Shown here: piece by piece, positions 1 to 9,149 of the stretch | Layout of the letters: each line of letters starts with the position of its first letter | Numbering within the stretch: the first letter of the stretch is position 1 | The notes under the pieces: generated by a model | Database searches by the model: none | What the model was told of the DNA's origin: nothing | Seen by the model: the letters and a program-made list of their open reading frames with translations, nothing else | Position numbers and translations under genes: made by a program | Origin: Pseudomonadota bacterium | Lineage (GTDB): Bacteria; Myxococcota_A; UBA796; SXON01 | DNA length: 64,000 nucleotides | Reading direction: 5' to 3' | Assembly (NCBI GenBank): GCA_030685065.1 | Contig: JAUXQH010000022.1 | Location: 124,001 to 188,000, forward strand

Positions 1-2
1 TG

Positions 3-356
3 GTGTTCAACTACGCCGGCCTCTCGCGGCAGGGCATGGGCTACCTCAAGCACCTCGCCGGCCCGATCGCGGTGCTCGCGCCGGTGTTCCTGGTGCTCGA
101 GACCATCTCGTTGCTCATCCGGCCGGTGTCGCTGACCGTGCGGCTCTCGGTCAACATCTTCGTCGACCACCTCCTGCAGACCATCGTGCGCGGCCTGGGG
201 GACAGCTTCCTCGGCTTCCTCGGCGCCGCCATCCTGCCGGTCCCGATCTACTTCCTCGGTCTGCTGGTGTGCGTCGTGCAGGCCTTCGTCTTCGCGCTCC
301 TGACCACCATCTACATCAGCCTGTCCGTGGCGCACGCGGACGAGCATCACCACTAG
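3..356 (+). CDS. atpB: ATP synthase F0 subunit a, C-terminal part (5' end outside window)
   Basis: This is the C-terminal ~117 residues of the membrane subunit a of F1F0 ATP synthase, which forms the proton (or sodium) half-channels beside the c-ring. The visible part has the family's membrane helices, including the segment [13 protein letters not shown] with the Arg expected to face the c-subunit carboxylate, followed by two hydrophobic helices. The tail is His-rich (DEHHH). The reading frame is open at the left edge, so the GTG at position 3 is an internal Val codon and the real start lies outside. atpE follows after 20 bases, which supports one transcription unit. No other atp gene follows, so the F1 genes must lie elsewhere or upstream. 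Confidence 0.93.
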   Translation: MFNYAGLSRQGMGYLKHLAGPIAVLAPVFLVLETISLLIRPVSLTVRLSVNIFVDHLLQTIVRGLGDSFLGFLGAAILPVPIYFLGLLVCVVQAFVFALLTTIYISLSVAHADEHHH

Positions 357-376
357 AACGTCCACCGGAGGATCCC

Positions 377-697
377 ATGAATTCCAAGCTTCGCACCGCT
401 GCTCGCGTTGTCGCCCTCTTCGTCGCGACCACCGGCTTCGCCCTCGCCGAGGGCACCAACGCCTTTGACGCGACCACCTGGGGCCCCGGCATCGGCGCCG
501 GCCTCGCCATCGGCCTCGCCGCGCTCGGCGGTGGTCTCGGCCAGGGCCGCACCGCGACCGCGGCGCTCGAGGGCATGGCCCGCAATCCCCAGGCCGCCGG
601 CATGCTCCAGACCCCGATGCTCATCGCGTTGGTCTTCACCGAGACCCTCACGCTCTTCAGCCTCGTCGTCGCCATGAAGCTCGCCGGCCTGATCTAG
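377..697 (+). CDS. atpE: ATP synthase F0 subunit c
   Basis: This is the c-ring subunit, which carries the ion-binding carboxylate of the rotor. It has 106 residues, longer than the usual 75-90. The first ~25 ([17 protein letters not shown]) look like a cleavable signal peptide or an extra hydrophobic segment. The body is a two-helix hairpin with a Gly-rich first helix, Gln56 in GLGQGR, the polar loop MARNPQ and a second helix with Glu89 in FTETLTLF. The start ATG at 377 has a GGAGGA Shine-Dalgarno at 367-372; a longer frame upstream would run into atpB. Gln56, Glu89 and Thr90 resemble part of the sodium-binding set of Na+-translocating c subunits, whereas proton types usually have Ala after the Glu. 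Ion specificity cannot be decided from sequence alone. Confidence 0.95.
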   Translation: MNSKLRTAARVVALFVATTGFALAEGTNAFDATTWGPGIGAGLAIGLAALGGGLGQGRTATAALEGMARNPQAAGMLQTPMLIALVFTETLTLFSLVVAMKLAGLI

Positions 698-733
698 CCC
701 CCCGCGGCATCCGCCGCGGAGCCTCGTGCAGAG

Positions 734-776
734 GACGCCCGCACCCCTCCCCCGGGGTGGCGGGCGTCTGCCATTT
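734..776 (+). terminator. Rho-independent-like terminator after atpE
   Basis: A GC-rich hairpin with arms GACGCCCGC-CCCC and GGGG-GCGGGCGTC (734-768, one bulged base) is followed by TGCCATTTTGG. It lies 37 bases after the atpE stop and would end the atpBE transcript. The T-run is short. Confidence 0.6.
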
Positions 777-882
777 TGGAGGGCTTCTTTCCGGTCGCGC
801 GCGCCTGATCACGGCCCCCTTCGGAATCCCGAACGCCGCTGACGGTTACACTTGGGGGTCTGCTCCCCATGCCGGAGGTCGA

Positions 883-1704
883 ATGCTCTCGTTGCTGCTC
901 GCCGTGTCCTTGGTCGACGCCAAGCCGAAGAAGAACAAGGCGCCGCCCGCGCCGCCGCAGGGCTGGCACCGCGAAGAGGGCTGGGCGGGGGACTGCTACT
1001 ACCCGGTGGACTACACGGCCCTCGGCGAGGGCGAGAAGAAGATGGCCCGCCAGACCGCGCTCGAAGAGATGAAGAAGCAGTGGGAGGGGGTGCGCGACGA
1101 CAACGTGAAGTTCGACGCGAACCTCATCGAGGAGGTCGACATCACCTTGCTCGGCCGCCCGACGAACATCGAGGCCATCAGCCGCGGCAACCTCGAGCAG
1201 TGCCAGAAGGTGCGCAAGGGCGGCGACCTCGGCGCGTGGCAGTCCTACCTCTCCGCGCTCCCGGCCAAGCTCACGGCGGGCGAGTGCATCCAGCCGCTCA
1301 CCTACACGCTGTTCGACTACCTGGACATCGGGCGCACGTGGCAGCGGGAGATCGGCCTCTGCAAGGGCGACAAGGCGCACGTCATCGCGAGCGCGAAGGA
1401 CCGCTACCGCATCAGCGACAGCGGCGCGTGGCTCACCGTCGAGGGGGACGTGACGCAGAAGGCCGTGGCGGCCGAGTACCCCTGCAACATCGAGGGCTGC
1501 TTCGTCGGCATGCTCGTCGGCAAGTTCGTGACGGACTCGGGGGTGGAGACCGTGTTCCCCATCGGCACCGAAACCACGTTCGTGGCGCCGGAGCACGGGA
1601 TCATCAGCTTCTCCATCAACGACACGGTCTGGTACGACAACAAGTGGTTCAAGTCGGCCACGATCGAAGATCGGACCTCCCTCACGATTGAGCCCGGCAA
1701 CTAG
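883..1704 (+). CDS. Secreted protein of unknown function, 273 aa
   Basis: I do not recognise a family. The product begins with a short signal peptide (MLSLLLAVSLVDA), then a Lys/Pro-rich stretch and a mostly soluble body with several Cys (GDCYYPVDY, EQCQKVRK, EYPCNIEGC), which suggests an exported protein with disulfides. The ATG at 883 is preceded by GGAGG at 874-878 and fits the signal peptide better than the frame opening further upstream. The next gene starts three bases after its stop, so the two are probably co-transcribed and translationally linked. Confidence 0.8.
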   Translation: MLSLLLAVSLVDAKPKKNKAPPAPPQGWHREEGWAGDCYYPVDYTALGEGEKKMARQTALEEMKKQWEGVRDDNVKFDANLIEEVDITLLGRPTNIEAISRGNLEQCQKVRKGGDLGAWQSYLSALPAKLTAGECIQPLTYTLFDYLDIGRTWQREIGLCKGDKAHVIASAKDRYRISDSGAWLTVEGDVTQKAVAAEYPCNIEGCFVGMLVGKFVTDSGVETVFPIGTETTFVAPEHGIISFSINDTVWYDNKWFKSATIEDRTSLTIEPGN

Positions 1705-1707
1705 CGG

Positions 1708-2685
1708 GTGCGTCGCAAACCGCAGCGCATTTTCTTCGCCCTGCTCCCCCTGGTCATCCTCCTGGGTGCGGGAGAGGCCGCGCTGCGCTTCGCCGGCTGG
1801 CCGACCAAGGACCCGACGCGGGCGTTCACCCACGGGGATGTCTACTGGGTCGAGAAGGGCTCGCTCCACCTCGAGCCGTTCCCCCACAAGGAGACGGGCG
1901 GCACCTTCCGCGTGAGCACCGACGCCAACGGGCTCCGCGCGCCGCTCCACGCAGAAAAAAAGCCCGACGGCGTGTTCCGCGTGATGACGCTCGGGTGCAG
2001 CACCACGTTCGGCTGGGGCGTGGATGACGACCAGACGTACCCCGCGCGCCTCGAGGCGGTCCTCGCGGAGGCCGGCCACCCGGTGGAGGTGATCAACGGT
2101 GGTCAGCCCGGGCACAGCAGCTTCCAGGGGCTGTGGTTGTGGGAGCGCACGCTCGCGCGGTACCAGCCGGACCTCGTGATCTTCGGCTACATCGTCCAGG
2201 ACGCGCGGATGGTGGCCTACAGCGATCGGTCCCAGGCGCTCCTCCAGCAGAACGCCGACTTCCTCAAGCTGAACGTGCTGCACCGGTCGCGCGTCTACAC
2301 GGCCCTCCTCCACATCTGGAACAGCTTGCGGATCCGCACGAAGGACCAGGCCGCCGACACCAATGTGAACCGCGTCCCGACGGACGAGTACGTCGAGAAC
2401 ATCCGCGCGTTCAAGGCCCTCGCCGAGGCCGGGGGCGGGAAGTTCGCCCTGTTCGGGTTCCCGCTGGAGCGGGAGGGCTACACGGCGAGCCATCGTGCAT
2501 TGTTGCGGACCGCGGCCGAGATCCTGCCCGCGCCCTACTACGATCCGCAGGCGGATTTCGAGCAGTGGTCGAGCGCCGAAACCCTGTTCTTCCCCCAGGA
2601 CCGCGGCCACGCCAACGCCGCCGGTCTGGACAAGGTTGCGCGCGGGATGGCGCAGTTCTTGATCGCGGAGCGGCTGATTCCGTAG
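1708..2685 (+). CDS. SGNH/GDSL-like hydrolase, membrane-anchored
   Basis: A 325-residue protein with a single N-terminal membrane segment (IFFALLPLVILLGAGEA). It then shows the order of blocks seen in SGNH-fold esterases and acyltransferase-associated proteins: a nucleophile-like Ser98 in GCSTTFGWG, a Gly block in NGGQPGHSSFQG, and a C-terminal Asp298-x-x-His301 pair in FPQDRGHANAAG. Such proteins remove or transfer acyl groups on carbohydrates. The start is GTG at 1708, three bases after the previous stop. A GT2 and sugar-nucleotide enzymes follow, so a role in modifying a surface glycan is a reasonable inference; the substrate is unknown. Confidence 0.75.
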   Translation: MRRKPQRIFFALLPLVILLGAGEAALRFAGWPTKDPTRAFTHGDVYWVEKGSLHLEPFPHKETGGTFRVSTDANGLRAPLHAEKKPDGVFRVMTLGCSTTFGWGVDDDQTYPARLEAVLAEAGHPVEVINGGQPGHSSFQGLWLWERTLARYQPDLVIFGYIVQDARMVAYSDRSQALLQQNADFLKLNVLHRSRVYTALLHIWNSLRIRTKDQAADTNVNRVPTDEYVENIRAFKALAEAGGGKFALFGFPLEREGYTASHRALLRTAAEILPAPYYDPQADFEQWSSAETLFFPQDRGHANAAGLDKVARGMAQFLIAERLIP

Positions 2686-2729
2686 CGAGGACACGGATCC
2701 GGCGGGGCCGAGTCTGGTACCCTTCCCGC

Positions 2730-3431
2730 ATGCGGAACAGCGCACTCGTATTGCTCACGCTCAATGAGATCGAAGGCCTCGAGGCCCTGTGGTCGCGCTT
2801 GCCGATCGGCGAGTTCGCGGAGGTGTTCGCGGTAGACGGGGGGAGCACCGACGGGACGTTGGAGTTCTTCGCGGCGCGTGGCATCCCCGCGGTCATCCAG
2901 CCGATTCGCGGCCGCGGCGTGGCGTTTCGCGTCGCGGCGGAGGCGAGCCACGCCGAGCGGCTGGTCTTCTTCAGCCCGGACGGCAACGAGGACCCCGACG
3001 ACATCGTGCGCCTGGACGACCTGCTCATCGGCGGGGCCGATCTCGCGATCGCTCGCCGGTTCGGGCCGGGCGCGGTGAACGAGGAGGACGGCGAGGTCCT
3101 GCGGCTGCGCGCGCGGGTGAACGACACGCTCTCGCGCGTCGCGAACGGGCTCTTCGGCAACGGCGGCCCGCGCGTCTACGACACGATCAACGGGTTCCGC
3201 GCGCTCCGCCGCTCCGCGTTGCTGGAGCTCGCGACCACGGTGAAGCGCTTCCCGATCGAGTACCAGATCACGATCCGCGCCCTGCAGCGCGGCTGGACCA
3301 TCGGAGAGGTCCCCACGAAGGAGGGCGCGCGCATCGGCGGGGAGCGCAAGGCCGCGAGCTGGCCGGTGGGGATGGACCACCTCAAGGTGCTCGCCACCGA
3401 GCTGGCGAACGTACGGATGCTCGCCCGATGA
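2730..3431 (+). CDS. Family 2 glycosyltransferase (GT-A fold)
   Basis: A 233-residue GT2-type protein. The N-terminal Rossmann-like strand is followed by FAVDGGSTDGT, the usual nucleotide-binding motif, and a later acidic motif (FFSPDGNEDPDDI) sits where the metal-binding residues are expected. No membrane helix is present, so it probably works at the inner face of the membrane on a lipid-linked acceptor, as dolichyl/undecaprenyl-phosphate sugar transferases do. The ATG at 2730 begins the conserved region. Its stop overlaps the start of the next gene (ATGA at 3428-3431), which indicates translational coupling within the sugar cluster. Confidence 0.85.
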   Translation: MRNSALVLLTLNEIEGLEALWSRLPIGEFAEVFAVDGGSTDGTLEFFAARGIPAVIQPIRGRGVAFRVAAEASHAERLVFFSPDGNEDPDDIVRLDDLLIGGADLAIARRFGPGAVNEEDGEVLRLRARVNDTLSRVANGLFGNGGPRVYDTINGFRALRRSALLELATTVKRFPIEYQITIRALQRGWTIGEVPTKEGARIGGERKAASWPVGMDHLKVLATELANVRMLAR

Positions 3432-4660
3432 GCCGGATGAGCCCGGAGCGCAGCGCCGCGCTCGCCGAGATCATCCACGCGGAGATGCCGGGGCTCCCGG
3501 TCGAGGCCCACGACGCCGCGAGTGGGCATCCCCTCTGCGTGGTCGGCTTCGGCCCGGAGGAGGTCCTGGCCGCCACCGAGGTCATGCTCACCACCGAGGT
3601 CACGATGGGCGCGCGCGTGCGCGCCTTCGAGGCCGTGTGGGCCGCGCGGTGCGAGAAGCGGCACGGCGTCATGGTCAACAGCGGGTCGTCCGCGAATCTC
3701 CTGCTGCTGGCGGGGCTCGTCGAGACCGGCCACCTCGCGCCGGGAGACGAGGTGCTCGTGCCCGCGGTGGGGTGGTCCACCACGCTCTTTCCGGTGGCCC
3801 AGGTGGGCCTGGTCCCCGTGCTCGTGGACGTCGACCCAACGACCTTGTGCCTTTGTCCGAAGAGCGCCGCCGCGGCGCGCACGGATCGCACCCGCGCCGT
3901 GTTCGCCGTGCACCTCCTCGGGCAGGCCGCCGAGATGGCGCCGTACGACGACCTGCTCGTGCTGGAGGATGCCTGCGGCGCCCACGGCGCGACGATCGGC
4001 GGGCGCCCGGTGGGCGCGATCGGGCTCGGGGCGACGTTCAGCTTCTTCTTTTCGCATCACATCACCACGATGGAGGGCGGAATCGTCGTCACCGATGACG
4101 ATGCCCTCGCGGATGCCCTCCGCTCGTTGCGCGCCCATGGCTGGACCCGCGAGCGCTCCGACCGCAAGGCGCTCGAGGCCGCCTCGCCCGAGATCGACCC
4201 GCGCTTCCTGTTCGTGTCGCCCGGCTACAACCTGCGCCCGACCGAGGTCGCCGCGGCGTTCGGGCTGGTGCAGGACCGCCGGCTGGACGCCTGGGTGGCG
4301 CGCCGGCGGTCAAACCACGCGGACTGGTGCGCGCGCCTCGCCGCGATCCCCGGGCTCACGGTGTTTCCCGAGGCCCCGGGCACGACGCACGCGGGCTTCG
4401 CGTTCCCGATGCTCGTGGAGGGCGACCGCGCCGGATGCATGGCGGCGCTCGAGGCGCGCGGCATCGCGACGCGCCCGGTCTCCGGGTCCAACCTCGCCCG
4501 GCAGCCCGCGTTCGCGCGGGTCCCCTCCCGCACCCCCGTTCCCCTCCCCGTGGCCGACGCCGTGCACACGCGCGGCTTCTTCGTCGGTAATTCCCATGCC
4601 TTCGGCCCCGATCACGGCGCGCGCCTCGCCGCGGCCCTCACTTCCTGGAGTTCGTCGTGA
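3428..4660 (+). CDS. DegT/DnrJ/EryC1-fold PLP enzyme with catalytic Lys replaced by His (sugar 3-dehydratase-like)
   Basis: A 410-residue fold-type I PLP enzyme of the sugar aminotransferase superfamily. It keeps the PLP phosphate/ring contacts (NSGSSANLLLL, residues 84-94; Asp181 in LEDACGAHGA) and the EGG after the active-site loop. In that loop (SFFFSHHITTMEGG, residues 205-218) the position normally holding the Schiff-base Lys is His210. His there is the hallmark of the C-3 dehydratases ColD and RfbH/E1, which remove the 3-hydroxyl from nucleotide 4-keto-6-deoxysugars instead of transferring an amino group. It overlaps the preceding GT2 by four bases and the following SDR gene by four. 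ATG 3428 is chosen for the coupling; ATG 3437 is an alternative. Confidence 0.85.
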   Translation: MSRMSPERSAALAEIIHAEMPGLPVEAHDAASGHPLCVVGFGPEEVLAATEVMLTTEVTMGARVRAFEAVWAARCEKRHGVMVNSGSSANLLLLAGLVETGHLAPGDEVLVPAVGWSTTLFPVAQVGLVPVLVDVDPTTLCLCPKSAAAARTDRTRAVFAVHLLGQAAEMAPYDDLLVLEDACGAHGATIGGRPVGAIGLGATFSFFFSHHITTMEGGIVVTDDDALADALRSLRAHGWTRERSDRKALEAASPEIDPRFLFVSPGYNLRPTEVAAAFGLVQDRRLDAWVARRRSNHADWCARLAAIPGLTVFPEAPGTTHAGFAFPMLVEGDRAGCMAALEARGIATRPVSGSNLARQPAFARVPSRTPVPLPVADAVHTRGFFVGNSHAFGPDHGARLAAALTSWSSS

Positions 4661-5589
4661 ACGAGCGCATCGTCGTCACCGGAGGCGCCGGCTTTGTCGG
4701 CTCCGTGCTCGTCCCGCACCTGCTCTCGGAGGGCTACCGCGTGCACGTGGTGGACTCCCTCCGCTTCGGGGGCGAGGGGATGCTCCCCAACTTCATCCAT
4801 CCCAACTTCTCCTTCGCCGAGGCGGACGTGCTCGACGCGCCCCGCATGCGCAAGGAGCTCGCCGGGGCCCACGCGGTGGTGCACCTCGCGGCGATGGTCG
4901 GGTACCCGATCTGCAAGAAGTTTCCGGACGAGGCACGCCGCACGAACGTCGGGGGCGCCGAGGTGGTGCTCGGCGAGATGCCCGGGGAGGCCCGGTTCAT
5001 CTACTTCTCCACCGGGTCGAACTACGGCGAGGTCGTGGGGGTTTGTGACGAGGACACCCCGCTCAACCCGCTCTCGCTCTACGGCGAGACCAAGACCAAG
5101 GCCGAGATGATGAGCATGGAGCGTCCGAACTCGGTGGCCCTCCGCTTCGCGACGGCCTTCGGCCTCTCGCCCCGCATGCGCCTCGACCTGATGATCAACG
5201 ACTTCGCCTACCAGGCGCTGGTCAACCGCTACCTGCTCGTCTACGAACGCCACTTCCGCCGCACGTTCATCCACGTGCGCGACATGGCGCGCGTGGTGCC
5301 CCACCTGTTGCGCAACTGGGACTCCGCGCGCGACCACCGGCTGAACGTCGGCCACGAGACGATGAACTTCACCAAGGAGGACATCGCCCAGCACCTGAAG
5401 TCCAAGCTGGACTTCCACCTGTACTTCGCCGACGTCGGGAGCGACGACGACAAGCGCGACTACGAGGTCAGCTACGCGCGGATCCGCGCGCTCGGCTTCT
5501 CGCTCGACGTCGACATCCACCGCGGCCTGGGCGAGCTGCTCGGGGGCCTGCGGATGATCCGCATCCGGCATCCCTACTCGAATGTCTGA
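4657..5589 (+). CDS. NAD(P)-dependent epimerase/dehydratase (extended SDR)
   Basis: A 310-residue extended short-chain dehydrogenase. The N-terminal dinucleotide motif is VVTGGAGFVGS and the catalytic Tyr/Lys pair is in LYGETKTKAE. The LAAMVGYPICKKFPDEA region is typical of SDRs acting on nucleotide sugars. The GTG start at 4657 overlaps the stop of the upstream PLP enzyme. It probably reduces or epimerises a nucleotide-linked keto-deoxysugar; substrate and nucleotide carrier are not visible. Confidence 0.85.
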   Translation: MNERIVVTGGAGFVGSVLVPHLLSEGYRVHVVDSLRFGGEGMLPNFIHPNFSFAEADVLDAPRMRKELAGAHAVVHLAAMVGYPICKKFPDEARRTNVGGAEVVLGEMPGEARFIYFSTGSNYGEVVGVCDEDTPLNPLSLYGETKTKAEMMSMERPNSVALRFATAFGLSPRMRLDLMINDFAYQALVNRYLLVYERHFRRTFIHVRDMARVVPHLLRNWDSARDHRLNVGHETMNFTKEDIAQHLKSKLDFHLYFADVGSDDDKRDYEVSYARIRALGFSLDVDIHRGLGELLGGLRMIRIRHPYSNV

Positions 5590-5615
5590 GCCGGTGGCCA
5601 CGCGCGGGGGAGACC

Positions 5616-6572
5616 GTGTCTGAGATCGCGGGCGCGCGCGTCCTCGTCACCGGTGGGAGCGGGTTTCTCGGGCGCCACGTGTGCGACGCGATCACGGCCG
5701 CCGGCGCCACGCCGCTCGTGCCGGCGCGAGCAGAGGTCGATCTCCGCGACGGCGCCGCGGTTCGCGCCCTGTTCGCGCGCCACGCCCCGGATCTGGTCGT
5801 GCATGCGGCGGTGACCGGCGGTGGGATCGGCTGGATGCGCAGCCACCCTGCGGACGCGTTCGTCGACAACGTGCGGATGACCACCGAGGTCATGGAAGCC
5901 GCGCTGCGGGCCGGCGTCCGCCGCTTCTGCGGGGTGTCCTCCGCGTGCGCCTACGCGGTCGACGCGGTGCAGCCGATGCGGGAGGAGGCCCTGTTCGCGG
6001 GGGACCCCGAGCCGACCAACGGCCCCTACGGCCACGCCAAGCGCGCCATGATGGTGCAGGGCGCCGCGTACAACGCGCAGCACGGCTTCGACGCGGTGTT
6101 CGTCGTCCCCACCAACCTCTACGGTCCCGGCGAGTCGGTCGATCCCGGCCGCGCCCACGTGGTCGGCGCGCTGGTGCGCCGCTTCGAGGATGCGCGCCGC
6201 GCCGGCGCCACGGACGTGACGTGCTGGGGAACCGGCCGCGCCACGCGGGATCTGCTGTTCGTGCGCGACGCCGCCGCCGGCATCGTCCTGTCTCTCTCGC
6301 GGAGCGTGGGCCCGGCTCCGGTGAATCTCGGCAGCGGAGAGGAGCGCACGATCGCGGAGATCGCAACCGCCATCGCGGGGGCCGTGGGATTCCGCGGTAC
6401 CATCCGGTGGGACGCGTCACTGCCGGACGGCATGCCGCGAAAGGTGTTGGACATCGCGCGGGCGCGCTCCCTCCTCGGCTGGTCGCCCCACACCCCCCTG
6501 GCCGAGGGTCTTGCGGAGATGGTCGCGTGGTTTCGTGGGTCTTCCTCGCCGTTGGCTGCCTCGAACGGGTGA
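5616..6572 (+). CDS. GDP-L-fucose-synthase-like epimerase/reductase (SDR)
   Basis: A 318-residue extended SDR resembling GDP-fucose synthase (Fcl) and the colitose enzyme ColC. It has VLVTGGSGFLGRH at the N terminus, HAAVTGGGIGWM, the Ser-Ser-Ala-Cys-Ala-Tyr stretch (SSACAY), and a Tyr-x-x-x-Lys pair in YGHAKRAM. Fcl and ColC perform C3/C5 or C5 epimerisation followed by C4 reduction of GDP-4-keto sugars. The start is GTG 5616 with GGGGGAGA just upstream. Together with the His-type PLP dehydratase this fits a 3,6-dideoxysugar route, but that is inference. The next gene starts inside its 3' end. Confidence 0.83.
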   Translation: MSEIAGARVLVTGGSGFLGRHVCDAITAAGATPLVPARAEVDLRDGAAVRALFARHAPDLVVHAAVTGGGIGWMRSHPADAFVDNVRMTTEVMEAALRAGVRRFCGVSSACAYAVDAVQPMREEALFAGDPEPTNGPYGHAKRAMMVQGAAYNAQHGFDAVFVVPTNLYGPGESVDPGRAHVVGALVRRFEDARRAGATDVTCWGTGRATRDLLFVRDAAAGIVLSLSRSVGPAPVNLGSGEERTIAEIATAIAGAVGFRGTIRWDASLPDGMPRKVLDIARARSLLGWSPHTPLAEGLAEMVAWFRGSSSPLAASNG

Positions 6573-7438
6573 CCGGAGAGGACGTGCCGCTCGACCCGCG
6601 CTTCTACGAGGGGCGGGCGTCGGGCGATGGGCAGCCGACGGACCCCCACGGGGATGACCCCTCCCAGCCCGAGGGGTCGGTCAGCGGGGGCGGCGAGGGG
6701 CCGTACGCGGGCTTCGAGGGGGAGACCTTCGTGCTCAAGGGGGTCGTGCGCGGAGAGGAGCTAATCCCCGTGCAGATCGACGTGAACGAGCCCGATGACG
6801 CCGCGCCCGGCGGGGCACGGCGCGCCGGCGCCATCCGCCTGGACGCGCCCGGCCCCTTCGAGGTGAAGGTCCCGAAGTCCGTCAAGGCGCTCCGGTTCCA
6901 GGCCTTCCAGGACCCCACCGCGGACGGTCCCGACGAGAGCGATCCGTTCGCCGAGGCCGCGGTCGAGCTCGCGGACGGGCCGCCGGCCGACTTCGTCCTC
7001 CAGCTGGTCAAGGGCGCCCGCGGGCTGGCCTCCGGCGGGGGCGGCGGCGCGCCGGGGTCCCCGGGGGGCGGCGGCGCACCGGGCTCGCCGGGAGGGCCGC
7101 CGACAGCCGCGCAGCCGAACGAGGGGCTGACCTTCCCGGCGGGGCCGTCGGTCAACCTCACCGGGACGGTGGTGGTGTCCCGGGACATCCCGGTGATTCT
7201 CGACTTTTTCCGCGCGGATGGGGCGGGCGCGGGGGGCCGCAGCTACCTCGGCAAGCGCGTGGTGGACGCCGGGGCATGGGCGCAGGCGTTCCCCGAGAAC
7301 TACGGCGCCGTCGAGGTGGAGGCCTACCAGGACCTGACGGGCGATTCGCGCACCGGAGACGATCCCTCGGCTCGCACCCAGCGCGCGATCCAGATCGTCG
7401 AGAGCGATGCCGACGCCGGCACCCTCACCATCCCCTGA
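6527..7438 (+). CDS. Lipoprotein with Gly/Pro/Ser-rich linker, unknown function
   Basis: A 303-residue protein. The first residues (MVSWVFLAVGC) end in a lipobox-like LAVGC, so it is probably lipidated, although the n-region has no positive charge. Two similar beta-rich segments (GVVRGEELIPVQIDVN near residues 70-85 and TVVVSRDIPVILDFFRA near 210-225) flank a Gly-rich linker with two imperfect GGGGAPGSPG units. Both segments end in a motif with AFQDPTADGPDES or AYQDLTGDSRTGDD, so the protein looks like a duplicated domain. The GTG start overlaps the upstream SDR gene by 46 bases. No family recognised. Confidence 0.65.
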   Translation: MVSWVFLAVGCLERVTGEDVPLDPRFYEGRASGDGQPTDPHGDDPSQPEGSVSGGGEGPYAGFEGETFVLKGVVRGEELIPVQIDVNEPDDAAPGGARRAGAIRLDAPGPFEVKVPKSVKALRFQAFQDPTADGPDESDPFAEAAVELADGPPADFVLQLVKGARGLASGGGGGAPGSPGGGGAPGSPGGPPTAAQPNEGLTFPAGPSVNLTGTVVVSRDIPVILDFFRADGAGAGGRSYLGKRVVDAGAWAQAFPENYGAVEVEAYQDLTGDSRTGDDPSARTQRAIQIVESDADAGTLTIP

Positions 7439-7553
7439 CGCGCCGCGGATCGATCCGCCTTCCGCCCGGATCTTGTCAAGCGATTGCGGAGAGGGGCGCG
7501 TCCGATCCGCAGCCCGGACGGCTCCGCGCCACCGGACGGCTGGGGAGGGGGCG

Positions 7554-7582
7554 TTGAGATGCGGCCGCGCATCGTGTATACC
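7554..7582 (+). promoter_or_regulatory. Putative sigma-70-type promoter for the 7.6-11.8 kb trio
   Basis: TTGAGA (7554-7559) and TATACC (7577-7582) are separated by 17 bases and lie about 30 bases before the ATG at 7612. The stretch is AT-richer than its surroundings. Prediction by eye only. Confidence 0.5.
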
Positions 7583-7611
7583 CAGCGGCACGCCTTCCGG
7601 GAGGAAGCCCC

Positions 7612-9149
7612 ATGCCGATCGCAGGACTCCTGCTGCTCCTCGCCGTTCCCGCCCACGCCACATCGCCCTCCGCGGTGGGCGATGTGACGATCACCGAGTT
7701 CCAAGCGGACCCGACCCGGGTGCCGCAGTACTACGGTGAGTGGTTCGAGCTCTACAACAACTACCCGGGAACGTTGGACTTTGATGGCGTCTCCATCACC
7801 AACGGCGCCGGGCAGACCGTCACCGTCACCGGGACCCACCAGGTCGCCAGCGGCCAATACCTGGTGCTCGGCATCAACCAGGACCGTACGTACGGGTCAG
7901 CGACCTACAACGGGAACGTCCCGGTCGACTACGTGTACAACTTCGCGGACTTCAACCTCGCGCTGTCGGACGACACGCTGACGGTGAGGTTCAACAGCCT
8001 CGTGCTCGACACGGTGGACTGGACCTCGGCCTGGGGGATCTCCTCCAACTACGCGCACTCCGCGAGCCTCAACGCCTACGAGCTCGAGTGGGCGAACGAC
8101 TACTCGATCAACTGGTGCTCGTCCGCGACGTTCATGATCGACTCGGGCATGTACGGGTCTCCCGGCGAGGAGAACGAGTACTGCGGCACCTCCGCGGGCG
8201 CCGACAACGACGGCGACGGCTACTCCGAGCGCGAAGGCGATTGCCGCGACGACGACGCCAACATCCACCCCGAGTCGCTCGACGGCGCCGACGGGGTGCC
8301 CCAGTCCTCGGGTGGCGGCGGCAACCCCGACGACGACGCCGACTGTGACGGCAATCGCGACGACGGCGTCACCGACGACGACGGCGACGGCTACTCCGAA
8401 GTCGACGGCGACTGCAACGACGCCGACGGCGACGTGTTTCCGGGCGCGGTCGAGGACGACGACAGCCTCGACAACGACTGCAATGGCTGCATCGACGACC
8501 TCGATGAGGACGGCGACGGCTACGGCTACTCCGAGTCCGACAGCTGCGGCGAAGACTGCTCGCCCTCCCTCTCGACGAGCGCCGATCCAGACCTCCCGCC
8601 CGATCGGGACGCGGACGTGCACCCGGGTGCAACCGAGGTTCCCTACGACGGCTACGACCAGGACTGCGACGGCTTCGACCTCTGCGACTACGACGAGGAC
8701 GGCTACAACTCCGCGCTTTGCATCTGCGGAACCCGTTGCGACTGTGACGACAACAACAGCGCCATCCACCCGGGCGCGCCCGAAGACGAGGAGGATGGCA
8801 TCGACAACGATTGCGACGGGGACATCGACATCCCCGACCGCGACGGCGATGGCTTCACCGTTGAGGACGGCGACTGCATGGACATCGGCAGCGAGACGGG
8901 AGACGTCGAGCTGGTCGAGGTCTCGGCCACCGTGAATCCGGACGCCGTGGAGAAGTGCAACGGGCTCGACGACGACTGCGATGGCTTCTACGACAACATC
9001 TCGGACTGCTCGAACCCGGCCGCGTACGCCAGGGTTCGCGGCGGCGGGCTGTGCGGGGTGTCGCCCGCCACGGGCGGGGCGGGCACGCTCGCGCTGGCTG
9101 CGTTGATGGGGCTCGCGGCCATCGCGCGCCGCCGTGAGGGGGGAGCACA

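Noticed and set aside
694..2745. Long minus-strand frame opposite the secreted-protein and SGNH genes
   Set aside because: It runs antisense to two genes with clear motifs, has Arg/Leu/Val/Glu-rich shadow composition and no domain. High-GC DNA creates such frames.
8200..8500. CRISPR-like or satellite repeats
   Set aside because: The period matches Asp-rich MopE-like protein units in an open frame; this is coding repetition.
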